From assembly GCA_959602875.1 (NCBI GenBank), contig CAUGVQ010000012.1, positions 1 to 29,824 of the forward strand: 29,824 bases of DNA, in the 5' to 3' direction. This DNA is from an uncultured Collinsella sp. (lineage in GTDB: Bacteria; Actinomycetota; Coriobacteriia; Coriobacteriales; Coriobacteriaceae). A program made the position numbers and the translations under genes. Each line of letters opens with the position of its first letter. Position 1 is the stretch's first letter. The notes beneath the pieces were generated by a model, which saw nothing but the letters and a program-made list of their open reading frames with translations, had not been told where the DNA came from and searched no databases. Positions 1 to 6,100 of this stretch are shown here, piece after piece.

Positions 1-993
1 CCGTACAGCAAGCGCGCCGAATCCGTGCGTGACGCGCTTCTTTCCGCGTGCGCGCGGGAGGGTGTGGGGCTCAGGTGCGGCTGCGATGTTGTCGCGGCGT
101 CGCGCGATGACGCCGCTGGGGGCTGGATCCTTTCGGTCCAGGAGCCCGCGAGCCCACTTCGGGCCAAGCGCGGGCGTGACGCAAAGGCGGCGCTTCGTGC
201 TGAGCGCCGAGCGCTCGAGGCGGCGCCGCGCCGCGAGGCCACAATCTCAGCGCGTACCGTGGTGCTTGCGCCGGGCGGCCACTCGGAAGGATTGTGCGAG
301 CTCTTTGGCGCGCCTCACCTACCCGAACGCCCTGTACTCTGTCCTGTCGCGGGATCGTTTGACGCCTCCCCGCGCGCCCCCGAGAGGCTCGACGGCCTGC
401 GCGTCGAGGGGCGCCTCTCGCTTGTACGGGAGGACGGTATCGTTTGGCAGGAGGAGGGCGAGGTGCTCTTTCGCCCGTACGGGATCTCGGGCATCGTCTC
501 CTTCGATGCGTCGCGCCGTGTGCGCGCAGGTGACAAACTCGCGCTCGACCTCTTTCCCGCCTATGACGAGCGCGGGCTTGATGCATATCTAACGAAGCGG
601 GAGGCGGCCCTCGGCTCCCTGGCGACTGTGCCGAGCGTTTGGTTCGACGGCATTCTAGCTCGGCCTTTGGCGGAGCTTGTGCTCGCGCAGGCACGGGAAA
701 ACGATGGAGCGCGCCTGAGCGTGTCCGCGATTGCGCGAGCGGCGAAGCGCCTCGTGTTCACGGTCGAGGGTACGGCGGAGGAGCGTCAGGCGCAGGTGCG
801 CCGCGGCGGCATCCCCTTTGACGCGGTAGATATGACGAGTCTCTCGCTCACGAACCCTCGTTTGAGCGGCCTTTTCGCCTGCGGCGAGGCGCTCGATATG
901 GATGCCGATTGCGGCGGTTTCAATCTGGCGTGGGCCTGGACATCGGGCTTGGTCGCGGGCTCTGCCGCGGCGCGCAGGGCGATGGAGAAATAA
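1..993 (+). CDS. NAD(P)/FAD-dependent oxidoreductase, HI0933-like flavoprotein (5' partial)
   Basis: The reading frame is open from base 1 and ends at TAA 991-993, so the start lies outside the window. The first visible residues, PYSKRAESVRDALLSA, match the stretch after the N-terminal FAD-binding fold in the HI0933/BaiN-like family. The C-terminal stretch GLFACGEALDMDADCGGFNLAWAWTSG followed by VAGSAAA is the family's hallmark FAD-contacting end, seen here in pieces (GEALDMD, CGGFNLAWAW). A strongly basic, Ala/Arg-rich segment near codons 58-80 looks like a lineage-specific loop insertion. The family is presumed to be FAD-dependent reductases or dehydrogenases; the substrate cannot be read from sequence. 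A second flavoprotein follows 36 bp downstream on the same strand, so the two are probably co-transcribed. Confidence 0.85.
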   Translation, partial: PYSKRAESVRDALLSACAREGVGLRCGCDVVAASRDDAAGGWILSVQEPASPLRAKRGRDAKAALRAERRALEAAPRREATISARTVVLAPGGHSEGLCELFGAPHLPERPVLCPVAGSFDASPRAPERLDGLRVEGRLSLVREDGIVWQEEGEVLFRPYGISGIVSFDASRRVRAGDKLALDLFPAYDERGLDAYLTKREAALGSLATVPSVWFDGILARPLAELVLAQARENDGARLSVSAIARAAKRLVFTVEGTAEERQAQVRRGGIPFDAVDMTSLSLTNPRLSGLFACGEALDMDADCGGFNLAWAWTSGLVAGSAAARRAMEK

Positions 994-1029
994 GGCCGGC
1001 GACAACGCAGCCGACGGGAGGACGAGAAC

Positions 1030-2712
1030 GTGCTCGAGATAACAGATATCAGGCTTTCCCTCGACGAAGGACGCGATGAAGCGACGTGCCTTGCCGCGCT
1101 GCGCCGCGTTGCCGCGTGCACTCTTTCCTGCGAGCCAAATGCGCTCTCAGAGGTCGAGCTCAGGCGCCGTGCGGTTGACGCGCGTCGCAAGAGTGACGTG
1201 CACCTCATCTGCACGGCGCGTGTGTCGACGGGCGATGCCCGGGCGGACGAGACGCTTTTCAAGGCTGTTCCTCCCGCGCGGCGGGCGCATATTCACCTTG
1301 TCGAGGACGCAGCGCCGGCGTTTCCCCGCGCTGCTGGCGGCTCGCTTGGTCATCGTCCCGTGGTGGTCGGGGCGGGGTGCGCGGGGCTTTTTGCCGCGCT
1401 TGCGCTTGCCGAGGCGGGGCTTGAGCCCCTCGTGATCGAGCGGGGTGACGATGCCGCCCGACGCGCCGAGGCCATCGAGCACTTTCTGCGCACGCGCGAG
1501 CTCGATACTGAGAGCAACATCCAGTTTGGCCTTGGCGGTGCAGGCACGTTCTCGGACGGCAAGCTGACGACGGGGACCAAGAACCCTGCGCATCGCCTCA
1601 TTCTGGAGACCTTTGTCGCCGCCGGTGCCCCGCGGGAGATTCTCTGGGACGCCAAGCCGCACATAGGCTCCGACCTGCTGCCAAAGGTCGTGGAGCACAT
1701 CGCCAAGCGCATCCGCGAGCTCGGTGGTGAGGTGCGCTATCGGACCCGTTTGGTTGACATCGAGCGCGATGTGGCGGGCGCTGTCCGCGGCATCGAGGTC
1801 GAGCAGCGCGGCCCCTCAGCGGCCTCCGGACGTGGAGCAGCGGGCGACGCGCCGGCATCGGTCGAGCACATCGCCTGCGACCGCTTGGTGCTCGCCTGCG
1901 GGCACTCCGCGCGCGACGTGTTCGAGCTCCTCGAGCGCCGCGGCTTTCACCTTGAGCGCAAGACGTTTGCCATGGGGGTGCGCATCGAGCATCCGCAGCG
2001 CCTCATCGATCGCGCACAGTACGGGGCGGCTGCCGGCCACCCGGCGCTCGGGGCGGCTCCTTACAAGCTCGTCGCCCATCCCAAGGGCGGGCGCTCGGTC
2101 TTTAGCTTCTGCATGTGCCCGGGCGGCATGGTTGTCGCGGCAGCCTCGGAGCCGCGCGGCGTTGTCACCAACGGTGCGAGTGAGTACGCGCGCGCTGGCG
2201 CCAACGCCAACGCCGCGCTGCTTGTGAACGTGAACCCCGAGGACCTGCCCGGGGATGACCCCTTGGCAGGCGTTGCGCTCCAGCGGCGCTGCGAGCGTGC
2301 AGCCTTTGACGTGGCGGGCGGCGACTATCGTGCTCCGGTGCAGCTGGTGGGCGAGTTTCTTGCCCGCACGCCGAGCACCGGCCCTGACGATGTTGCGCCT
2401 ACCTATCCGCTTGGCGTTACGTGGGCCTCGCTTGACGAGGTGCTCCCGCCCTTTATTGCCGGGGGACTCCGGCGCGGGCTCCCCGAGCTCGGCCGCAAGC
2501 TTCGCGGTTTCGCGTGCGACGGTGCGGTGCTCACCGGTGTGGAGTCGCGCTCGAGTTCGCCGGTGACGGTTGTGCGCGACCGCGGCTGCGTGGCCGATGG
2601 TGCGCCGGGCGTCTACCCGTGTGGCGAGGGCGCCGGATACGCGGGCGGCATCATGAGCGCGGCGACCGACGGCATCCGCTGTGCGGAGGCGCTTATCGCG
2701 GGTCTTAGTTGA
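1030..2712 (+). CDS. FAD-dependent dehydrogenase (COG2509-type), 560 aa
   Basis: The GTG start at 1030 is preceded by GGGAGG with an 8-nt spacer. The dinucleotide-binding motif VVVGAGCAGLFAALALAE lies at about residues 111-128 and ends in the acidic/basic ERGD near 137. It is preceded by an N-terminal domain of about 105 residues, as usual for this family. Further family features are QFGLGGAGTFSDGKL (about 165-180) and the C-terminal FAD-site stretch YPCGEGAGYAGGIMSAATDG. Length is normal for the family. A short Ser/Gly/Ala-rich insertion near residues 258-275 looks like a loop. The family is a predicted flavin dehydrogenase of unknown substrate. It sits directly after another FAD oxidoreductase and may form an operon with it. 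The assignment to family is firm; the physiological role is not known. Confidence 0.88.
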   Translation: MLEITDIRLSLDEGRDEATCLAALRRVAACTLSCEPNALSEVELRRRAVDARRKSDVHLICTARVSTGDARADETLFKAVPPARRAHIHLVEDAAPAFPRAAGGSLGHRPVVVGAGCAGLFAALALAEAGLEPLVIERGDDAARRAEAIEHFLRTRELDTESNIQFGLGGAGTFSDGKLTTGTKNPAHRLILETFVAAGAPREILWDAKPHIGSDLLPKVVEHIAKRIRELGGEVRYRTRLVDIERDVAGAVRGIEVEQRGPSAASGRGAAGDAPASVEHIACDRLVLACGHSARDVFELLERRGFHLERKTFAMGVRIEHPQRLIDRAQYGAAAGHPALGAAPYKLVAHPKGGRSVFSFCMCPGGMVVAAASEPRGVVTNGASEYARAGANANAALLVNVNPEDLPGDDPLAGVALQRRCERAAFDVAGGDYRAPVQLVGEFLARTPSTGPDDVAPTYPLGVTWASLDEVLPPFIAGGLRRGLPELGRKLRGFACDGAVLTGVESRSSSPVTVVRDRGCVADGAPGVYPCGEGAGYAGGIMSAATDGIRCAEALIAGLS

Positions 2713-2749
2713 TACGAGCCTGCCCACACCGGTACTCATTTGTAAAAAA

Positions 2750-2767
2750 GATAACCTAAGCAAACTT
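2750..2767 (+). promoter_or_regulatory. Site A of the shared 18-bp motif
   Basis: The sequence GATAACCTAAGCAAACTT fits the consensus GWTARCCWWAGNWWACTY that I derived from four intergenic copies in this window. It lies about 70 bp before the DUF3793 start and is followed by a T run. The piece TAACCTAA resembles half of a DtxR/IdeR iron box. Function is inferred. Confidence 0.55.
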
Positions 2768-2795
2768 TTTCTACAGAGGCTGACTCATATCTGGT

Positions 2796-2813
2796 AAGTT
2801 ATCTATGGCTAAC
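2796..2813 (-). promoter_or_regulatory. Site B of the shared 18-bp motif (inverted relative to site A)
   Basis: On the minus strand this reads GTTAGCCATAGATAACTT, fitting the same consensus as sites A, C and D. It lies 46 bp (centre to centre) from site A in the opposite orientation and ends 23 bp before the DUF3793 start. Its flank GGATAGATT matches the flank GGATAGAAT of site C, which extends the similarity beyond the 18-bp core. Confidence 0.55.
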
Positions 2814-2836
2814 AATCTATCCAGATGGGAGGCGCT

Positions 2837-3586
2837 GTGGATCGACCTATGACGCGCCGCGAACTCGAGGTATCGATTGTGCGAGCATGTGCGCCGACGC
2901 TTCTCGGTGCCAAGCCAGCGAGTATGTTCACATTTTGCGGTCCGTTTGCGACGCGTTGTCCGGGTTGCGAGGAGGTTCCGTGCGCAGAAGCGCCGTCCAC
3001 CCCGGCCTCCGCTGAGCATGCGCGTCGACGAGTCGCTTTCACCCGACTCCTCGCGGGGCTCGATGGCGAGCTTGCCGCGGTCGGTGCACGCGCGACGGTG
3101 CTCGCCTGGCGCCCTTTTGGCGCAATCGTGTACGTGTACCGCCCCGCTCTTCTGGCTCACCAGCTGGTTGAGCACCGTTGCGCGGCAGACCTTGCAGCCC
3201 TTGGGTATCCTCCGGCTGAGGCCGCTGGCAACGAGGACGCTCTTCGCCTTCAGCTCGCACGTCTACGCTCGCGCTTTCATCAGGTAAACGTCCCGCACGA
3301 GATCGGCTACTTTCTCGGCTATCCCGTGGAGGACGTGCGTGGCTTCATCGCCCACGAGGGGCGCGGTTATCTCTGCTGCGGTTGCTGGAAGGTGTATGCC
3401 GATGTTCGGCGCGCGCAACGGCTCTTCGGGCGCTACAAGCGCTGCACACGGCGCGCACTCATGCTTGCCGCCGGCGGAGCGACGCTAACGGAGCTCGCGC
3501 GCCTGCCCCGCCGCCGCGCGCGGCATAGTCTCACGGTATCCCGGGCCGGCGCGGGGCCGGCCTCCGATAGAAAGGACAAGGTATGA
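2837..3586 (+). CDS. DUF3793 family protein
   Basis: The protein is recognised by its family features: an N-terminal CAPTLLGAKPASMF-like segment, the central WRPFGAIVYVYRPALL block, GYFLGYPVEDVRGFI, and the cysteine-containing CCGCWKVYADV followed by an RYKRCTR-type basic end. The function of DUF3793 is not established. I place the start at GTG 2837 because GGGAGG (2827-2832) lies 4 nt before it; the in-frame ATG 2825 lies upstream of that site and ATG 2849 is too far from it. At about 249 residues it is somewhat longer than family members I recall, with extra Arg-rich residues at the C-terminus. Its TGA overlaps the flavodoxin ATG (ATGA), implying translational coupling. Two copies of the shared regulatory motif lie upstream, suggesting a role in the same iron-linked response as flavodoxin. 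Confidence 0.8.
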   Translation: MDRPMTRRELEVSIVRACAPTLLGAKPASMFTFCGPFATRCPGCEEVPCAEAPSTPASAEHARRRVAFTRLLAGLDGELAAVGARATVLAWRPFGAIVYVYRPALLAHQLVEHRCAADLAALGYPPAEAAGNEDALRLQLARLRSRFHQVNVPHEIGYFLGYPVEDVRGFIAHEGRGYLCCGCWKVYADVRRAQRLFGRYKRCTRRALMLAAGGATLTELARLPRRRARHSLTVSRAGAGPASDRKDKV

Positions 3587-4002
3587 GTAAGGTCGCCGTT
3601 GTGTATTGGAGTGGCACGGGCAACACCGAGGCCATGGCGGAGCTTGTGGCAGAAGGCGCTCGCGATGCAGGGGCAGATGTCGAGGTTATCGCCTGCGCAG
3701 ACTTCTCGTCGGGAGATCTGGACGACTACAATGCCTTTGCCTTCGGCTGCCCCGCTATGGGCTCCGAGGAGCTGGAGAGCGATGAGTTCGAGCCCATGTG
3801 GGACGATGTGGAGCCGGCGCTCCCGGGCCGCAAGGTCGTGCTTTTTGGAAGCTACGATTGGGCAGATGGCGAGTGGATGGACCTCTGGCGCGAGCGTGCT
3901 GAGGGTGCTGGCGTTACGGTGTCAGACACCGTCATTGCAAAAGACTATCCGGATGAGGATGCCTCCGCGGCATGTCGAGCGCTTGGAGCTTCGCTCGTGT
4001 AA
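3583..4002 (+). CDS. Flavodoxin
   Basis: This is a 139-residue short-chain flavodoxin. The FMN phosphate-binding loop is visible at the N-terminus as YWSGTGNTEAMAELV (about residues 8-22), in the family pattern S/T-x-T/S-G-N-T. The acidic stretch GSEELESDEFEPMWDD (about 63-78) and the FGSYDWADGEWMDLW segment, carrying the usual aromatic flavin-stacking positions, complete the fold. Flavodoxins are cytoplasmic one- or two-electron carriers that commonly replace ferredoxin when iron is short. The start codon overlaps the DUF3793 stop, and GAAAGGA lies upstream, so the two genes are translationally coupled. Together with the paired motif sites upstream, this supports iron-linked regulation, which remains an inference. 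Confidence 0.93.
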   Translation: MSKVAVVYWSGTGNTEAMAELVAEGARDAGADVEVIACADFSSGDLDDYNAFAFGCPAMGSEELESDEFEPMWDDVEPALPGRKVVLFGSYDWADGEWMDLWRERAEGAGVTVSDTVIAKDYPDEDASAACRALGASLV

Positions 4003-4034
4003 AGGGGACCGCAAGAATTGCCCGCGGGCAAACG

Positions 4035-4080
4035 ACGGGGCGCCGTACGAGCAGATGTCCGGCGCCCCGTTCCGATTTTA
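4035..4080 (+). terminator. Stem-loop terminator after flavodoxin
   Basis: An 11-bp perfect GC-rich stem pairs ACGGGGCGCCG (4035-4045) with CGGCGCCCCGT (4060-4070), closing a 14-nt loop. TCCGATTTTA follows, a weak T tract. It lies between convergent genes and could serve both strands. Confidence 0.7.
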
Positions 4081-4113
4081 GGGAGGTATCTAGACGATCT
4101 GCCAAATGGGCGG

Positions 4114-4488
4114 TTACAGGCTGCGCACGGAGTAGCCGGCACCGCGGATGGCACGCGCGCATGCATCGCGGTCGATGGGGGTCTTGGACCGTACGTGCGC
4201 GGTCTTCTGTTCGAGTTCGACTTGCGCCCAGGTGCCCTCGAGCGCGTTAAGGGCGTTCTCGATGTTGCGCGCGCAGCCCTCGCAGTTCATGCCCCCAATA
4301 AGGAGGTCTTCAGTGTACGGGTAGTGCGTCGCGTCGGTATCCTTCACCTCAACTGGCTTTGGCCTGGGCGCGCGCTCGGAGCCACCGCATCCGCAGTTGC
4401 ATCCGCCGGAGCCCACGCGGACAACGTAGCGTACCGCAATTACGGCAACCAAGATGATGATGACGGCGACGATGATGATATCTGCCAA
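4114..4488 (-). CDS. Small membrane protein: FeoB-associated-like Cys cluster fused to HMA metal-binding domain
   Basis: This 124-residue protein has one N-terminal membrane helix (about residues 4-24, ADIIIVAVIIILVAVIAV), followed by a Cys/Gly cluster CNCGCGG at 30-36. That arrangement resembles FeoB-associated Cys-rich membrane proteins. A linker leads to a ferredoxin-fold HMA domain with the metal-binding motif GGMNCEGC (65-72, Cys69 and Cys72). HMA domains bind soft metals such as copper in chaperones and P-type ATPases. The start is TTG at 4488, chosen because AGAGGG precedes it at good spacing and no ATG or GTG fits. It is divergent from hemH, with motif site C in the shared intergenic region. 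The metal and partner are unknown; a membrane-tethered metal trap or chaperone is a reasonable inference. Confidence 0.8.
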   Translation of the reverse strand: MADIIIVAVIIILVAVIAVRYVVRVGSGGCNCGCGGSERAPRPKPVEVKDTDATHYPYTEDLLIGGMNCEGCARNIENALNALEGTWAQVELEQKTAHVRSKTPIDRDACARAIRGAGYSVRSL

Positions 4489-4521
4489 GATGGCCCTCTT
4501 TCTTCAGGGGAGGTCCCTGGA

Positions 4522-4550
4522 TTGGGATAGAATGTTAACCTAAGTATACT
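4522..4550 (+). promoter_or_regulatory. Predicted sigma70-type promoter for hemH
   Basis: TTGGGA (4522-4527) is separated by exactly 17 bp from TATACT (4545-4550), close to the vegetative consensus. Transcription would begin near 4557, about 110 bp before the preferred hemH start. Motif site C covers the spacer and the -10 element. Confidence 0.5.
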
Positions 4551-4551
4551 C
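4534..4551 (+). promoter_or_regulatory. Site C of the shared 18-bp motif, overlapping the hemH promoter
   Basis: GTTAACCTAAGTATACTC fits the consensus shared with sites A, B and D. It overlaps the -10 element of the predicted promoter, a geometry expected for repression. It sits in the divergent region between hemH and the Cys-cluster/HMA membrane protein and could control both. Confidence 0.55.
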
Positions 4552-4668
4552 TACACGATGTCCATTGTTGCCGGGGCAGTGCATATCTTGTGCACGTCGC
4601 TGCGGCTTGCTTGGTATCAATTGGAGAGCATATACGAGCAGCCTGCTCGTGACTTTGCAGGGGGATGC
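4552..4668 (+). other. Predicted 5' leader of hemH
   Basis: The frame is open upstream to an ATG at 4558, but this stretch has roughly even third-position base use, unlike the GC-biased coding DNA around it, and its product does not resemble ferrochelatase. I therefore read it as untranslated leader. It contains a palindrome ACGAGCA-gcc-TGCTCGT (4634-4650) just before the ribosome-binding site. A leaderless start at 4558 cannot be excluded, because the predicted transcription start falls almost on that ATG. Confidence 0.45.
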
Positions 4669-5721
4669 ATGGGGAGATGGAATTCTGGGGAGCGGACAGG
4701 CGTGCTGCTCGTCAACACGGGCTCGCCTGCGGCGCCCACCGCGGATGCGGTCCGCACCTACCTCGAGTCGTTTCTGATGGATGATCGCATCCGGCCCCTG
4801 CCTGCGCCGGTGTGGCGGGTCATCCTCCAGCACATGGTTTTGCCCAAGCGCTGCCCGGACTCGGCCGCCAAGTACGCCTCCATCTGGACCGAGGAGGGCT
4901 CTCCGCTCATAGCTGGATGTCGAGCGCTTGCGGCGCGTGTTGAGGATGAGCTGCAACACGATGCGGGGAAAAGGGCCGGGCGTGCGGCGGAGGAGCGGAG
5001 TGTGACTATGTCAGTCCGCGCGGCGATGATCTACGGCGAGCCGGGTGTTGGCGAAGCGCTCGCGGATCTTCGGGCGCTAGGGTGTGGCAAGGTCGTGGCG
5101 CTTCCGCTGTACCCACAGTCGGCGTATTCCACCACCGTGGCGGCGATCGATGCGGTGAAAAGGAGTCTGTCCCTCGTGGGATGGACCCCTGAGCTTGCTG
5201 TCATCGAGAGCTACGGCGACGATGCAGCGTACCTCGACGCCATCGCCGTGTCGATTCGGGCGGCGGGATATGACCCTGCGTCAGACTACCTGCTGCTTTC
5301 GTTTCATGCGGTGCCGCTTTCCGATATCGATGCGGGCGATACCTATTCCGAGCAGGTCAGACGCTCAGCAGGCGCGATTGCGGCTCGCCTCGGCGCCGAG
5401 GAGGGCACCTGGTCGGTTGCCTATCAGTCGCCGTTCGAGGACGGGCGGCGCTGGACGGGGCCCAATACGGCGCGGGCGGTCCGCGAGTTCGCGCGGTATG
5501 AACCCAGGCGCCTTGTGATGGCGTGCCCGGGTTTTTCCATCGACTGTCTGGAGACCCTCTATGACGTCGAGCAGGTGATGCGGGAGGAGTACCGCGCCGC
5601 GCGAGCCGGGGACGCAGGGGAACTCGTCTACGTGCCCTGTCTGAACGCCGCACCCGACCATGCCGTCCTGCTTGCGGGAATCATCCAAAAGACGGATTCG
5701 ATATTCCGGCAGAATGGATGA
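4669..5721 (+). CDS. hemH: Ferrochelatase
   Basis: Ferrochelatase inserts ferrous iron into a porphyrin, the last or next-to-last step of haem synthesis. The N-terminus TGVLLVNTGSP, the segment KYASIWTEEGSPL, and the active-site histidine in LLLSFHAVP (about residue 213) are all present, as is the conserved glutamate in DCLETL (about 295). The GDTYSEQ and CPGFSIDCLETL stretches resemble the HemH type of Gram-negative bacteria more than coproporphyrin ferrochelatase (CpfC) of typical actinobacteria. The start is ATG 4669, with AGGGGG (4659-4664) 4 nt upstream; an in-frame ATG at 4558 would add 37 unconserved residues. A hydrophilic insertion (AGKRAGRAAEERS) lies near residues 98-110. No other haem-synthesis gene is in the window. 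Promoter and motif site C lie upstream. Confidence 0.93.
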   Translation: MGRWNSGERTGVLLVNTGSPAAPTADAVRTYLESFLMDDRIRPLPAPVWRVILQHMVLPKRCPDSAAKYASIWTEEGSPLIAGCRALAARVEDELQHDAGKRAGRAAEERSVTMSVRAAMIYGEPGVGEALADLRALGCGKVVALPLYPQSAYSTTVAAIDAVKRSLSLVGWTPELAVIESYGDDAAYLDAIAVSIRAAGYDPASDYLLLSFHAVPLSDIDAGDTYSEQVRRSAGAIAARLGAEEGTWSVAYQSPFEDGRRWTGPNTARAVREFARYEPRRLVMACPGFSIDCLETLYDVEQVMREEYRAARAGDAGELVYVPCLNAAPDHAVLLAGIIQKTDSIFRQNG

Positions 5722-5722
5722 C

Positions 5723-5903
5723 TCAGGCAGAGATAGCAGCTGAGAAAAAGATCATCGCGGCGAACATAATCGTGAAGGCGAGGTTGCTCTACCCGCCGAA
5801 GAGAATACAGCGTGCAGGTTGCGGCGCGTGCATCCAGATGAAGTTCAGAAAGGTGGTCACGACGGGCGAGAAGGATGAGGGCGAGCGGCATGGCGCCTCC
5901 CAT
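5723..5903 (-). pseudogene. Possible remnant of a small membrane protein gene
   Basis: No intact gene fits 5722-6100. On the minus strand GGGAGG precedes ATG 5891 (MPLALILLA), but the hydrophobic reading then continues in another frame as SPVVTTFLNFIWMH. After a TAG at 5789-5791 the same frame gives the membrane-helix-like SNLAFTIMFAAMIFFSAAIS before TGA 5723-5725. This looks like a small membrane protein broken by one frameshift and one stop, lying downstream of the ABC operon. The family cannot be identified with confidence, and it may simply be non-coding. Confidence 0.25.
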
Positions 5904-6052
5904 CTTTTAGGTTCGTGTTGCCTCGTCGTGCCCTGATTTGCCACGGCGTCAATCTTGGCGGTTATGATCGCTGTGGCTTCGTGTATCTGAGCTGCACGGG
6001 AACCGATGTTTTTCTTCATTGCCGATACCGAAACTGGCGGGATGACCGGAGT

Positions 6053-6088
6053 GCCGGAAGGCGCCGCGGTAGCATGGCGCCTTCCGGC
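6053..6088 (-). terminator. Strong hairpin downstream of the ABC operon
   Basis: A perfect 13-bp inverted repeat pairs GCCGGAAGGCGCC (6053-6065) with GGCGCCTTCCGGC (6076-6088) across a 10-nt loop. It lies 12 bp past the stop of the second ABC gene. No T tract follows on either strand, so it may be a 3' stabilising or imperfect terminator structure. Confidence 0.55.
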
Positions 6089-6100
6089 GGGGGAGGCTGC

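Noticed and set aside
4558..4668. N-terminal extension of ferrochelatase from ATG 4558
   Set aside because: Third-position GC is much lower than in flanking coding DNA, the sequence has no family similarity, and ATG 4669 has a ribosome-binding site. It is kept as a leaderless possibility only.
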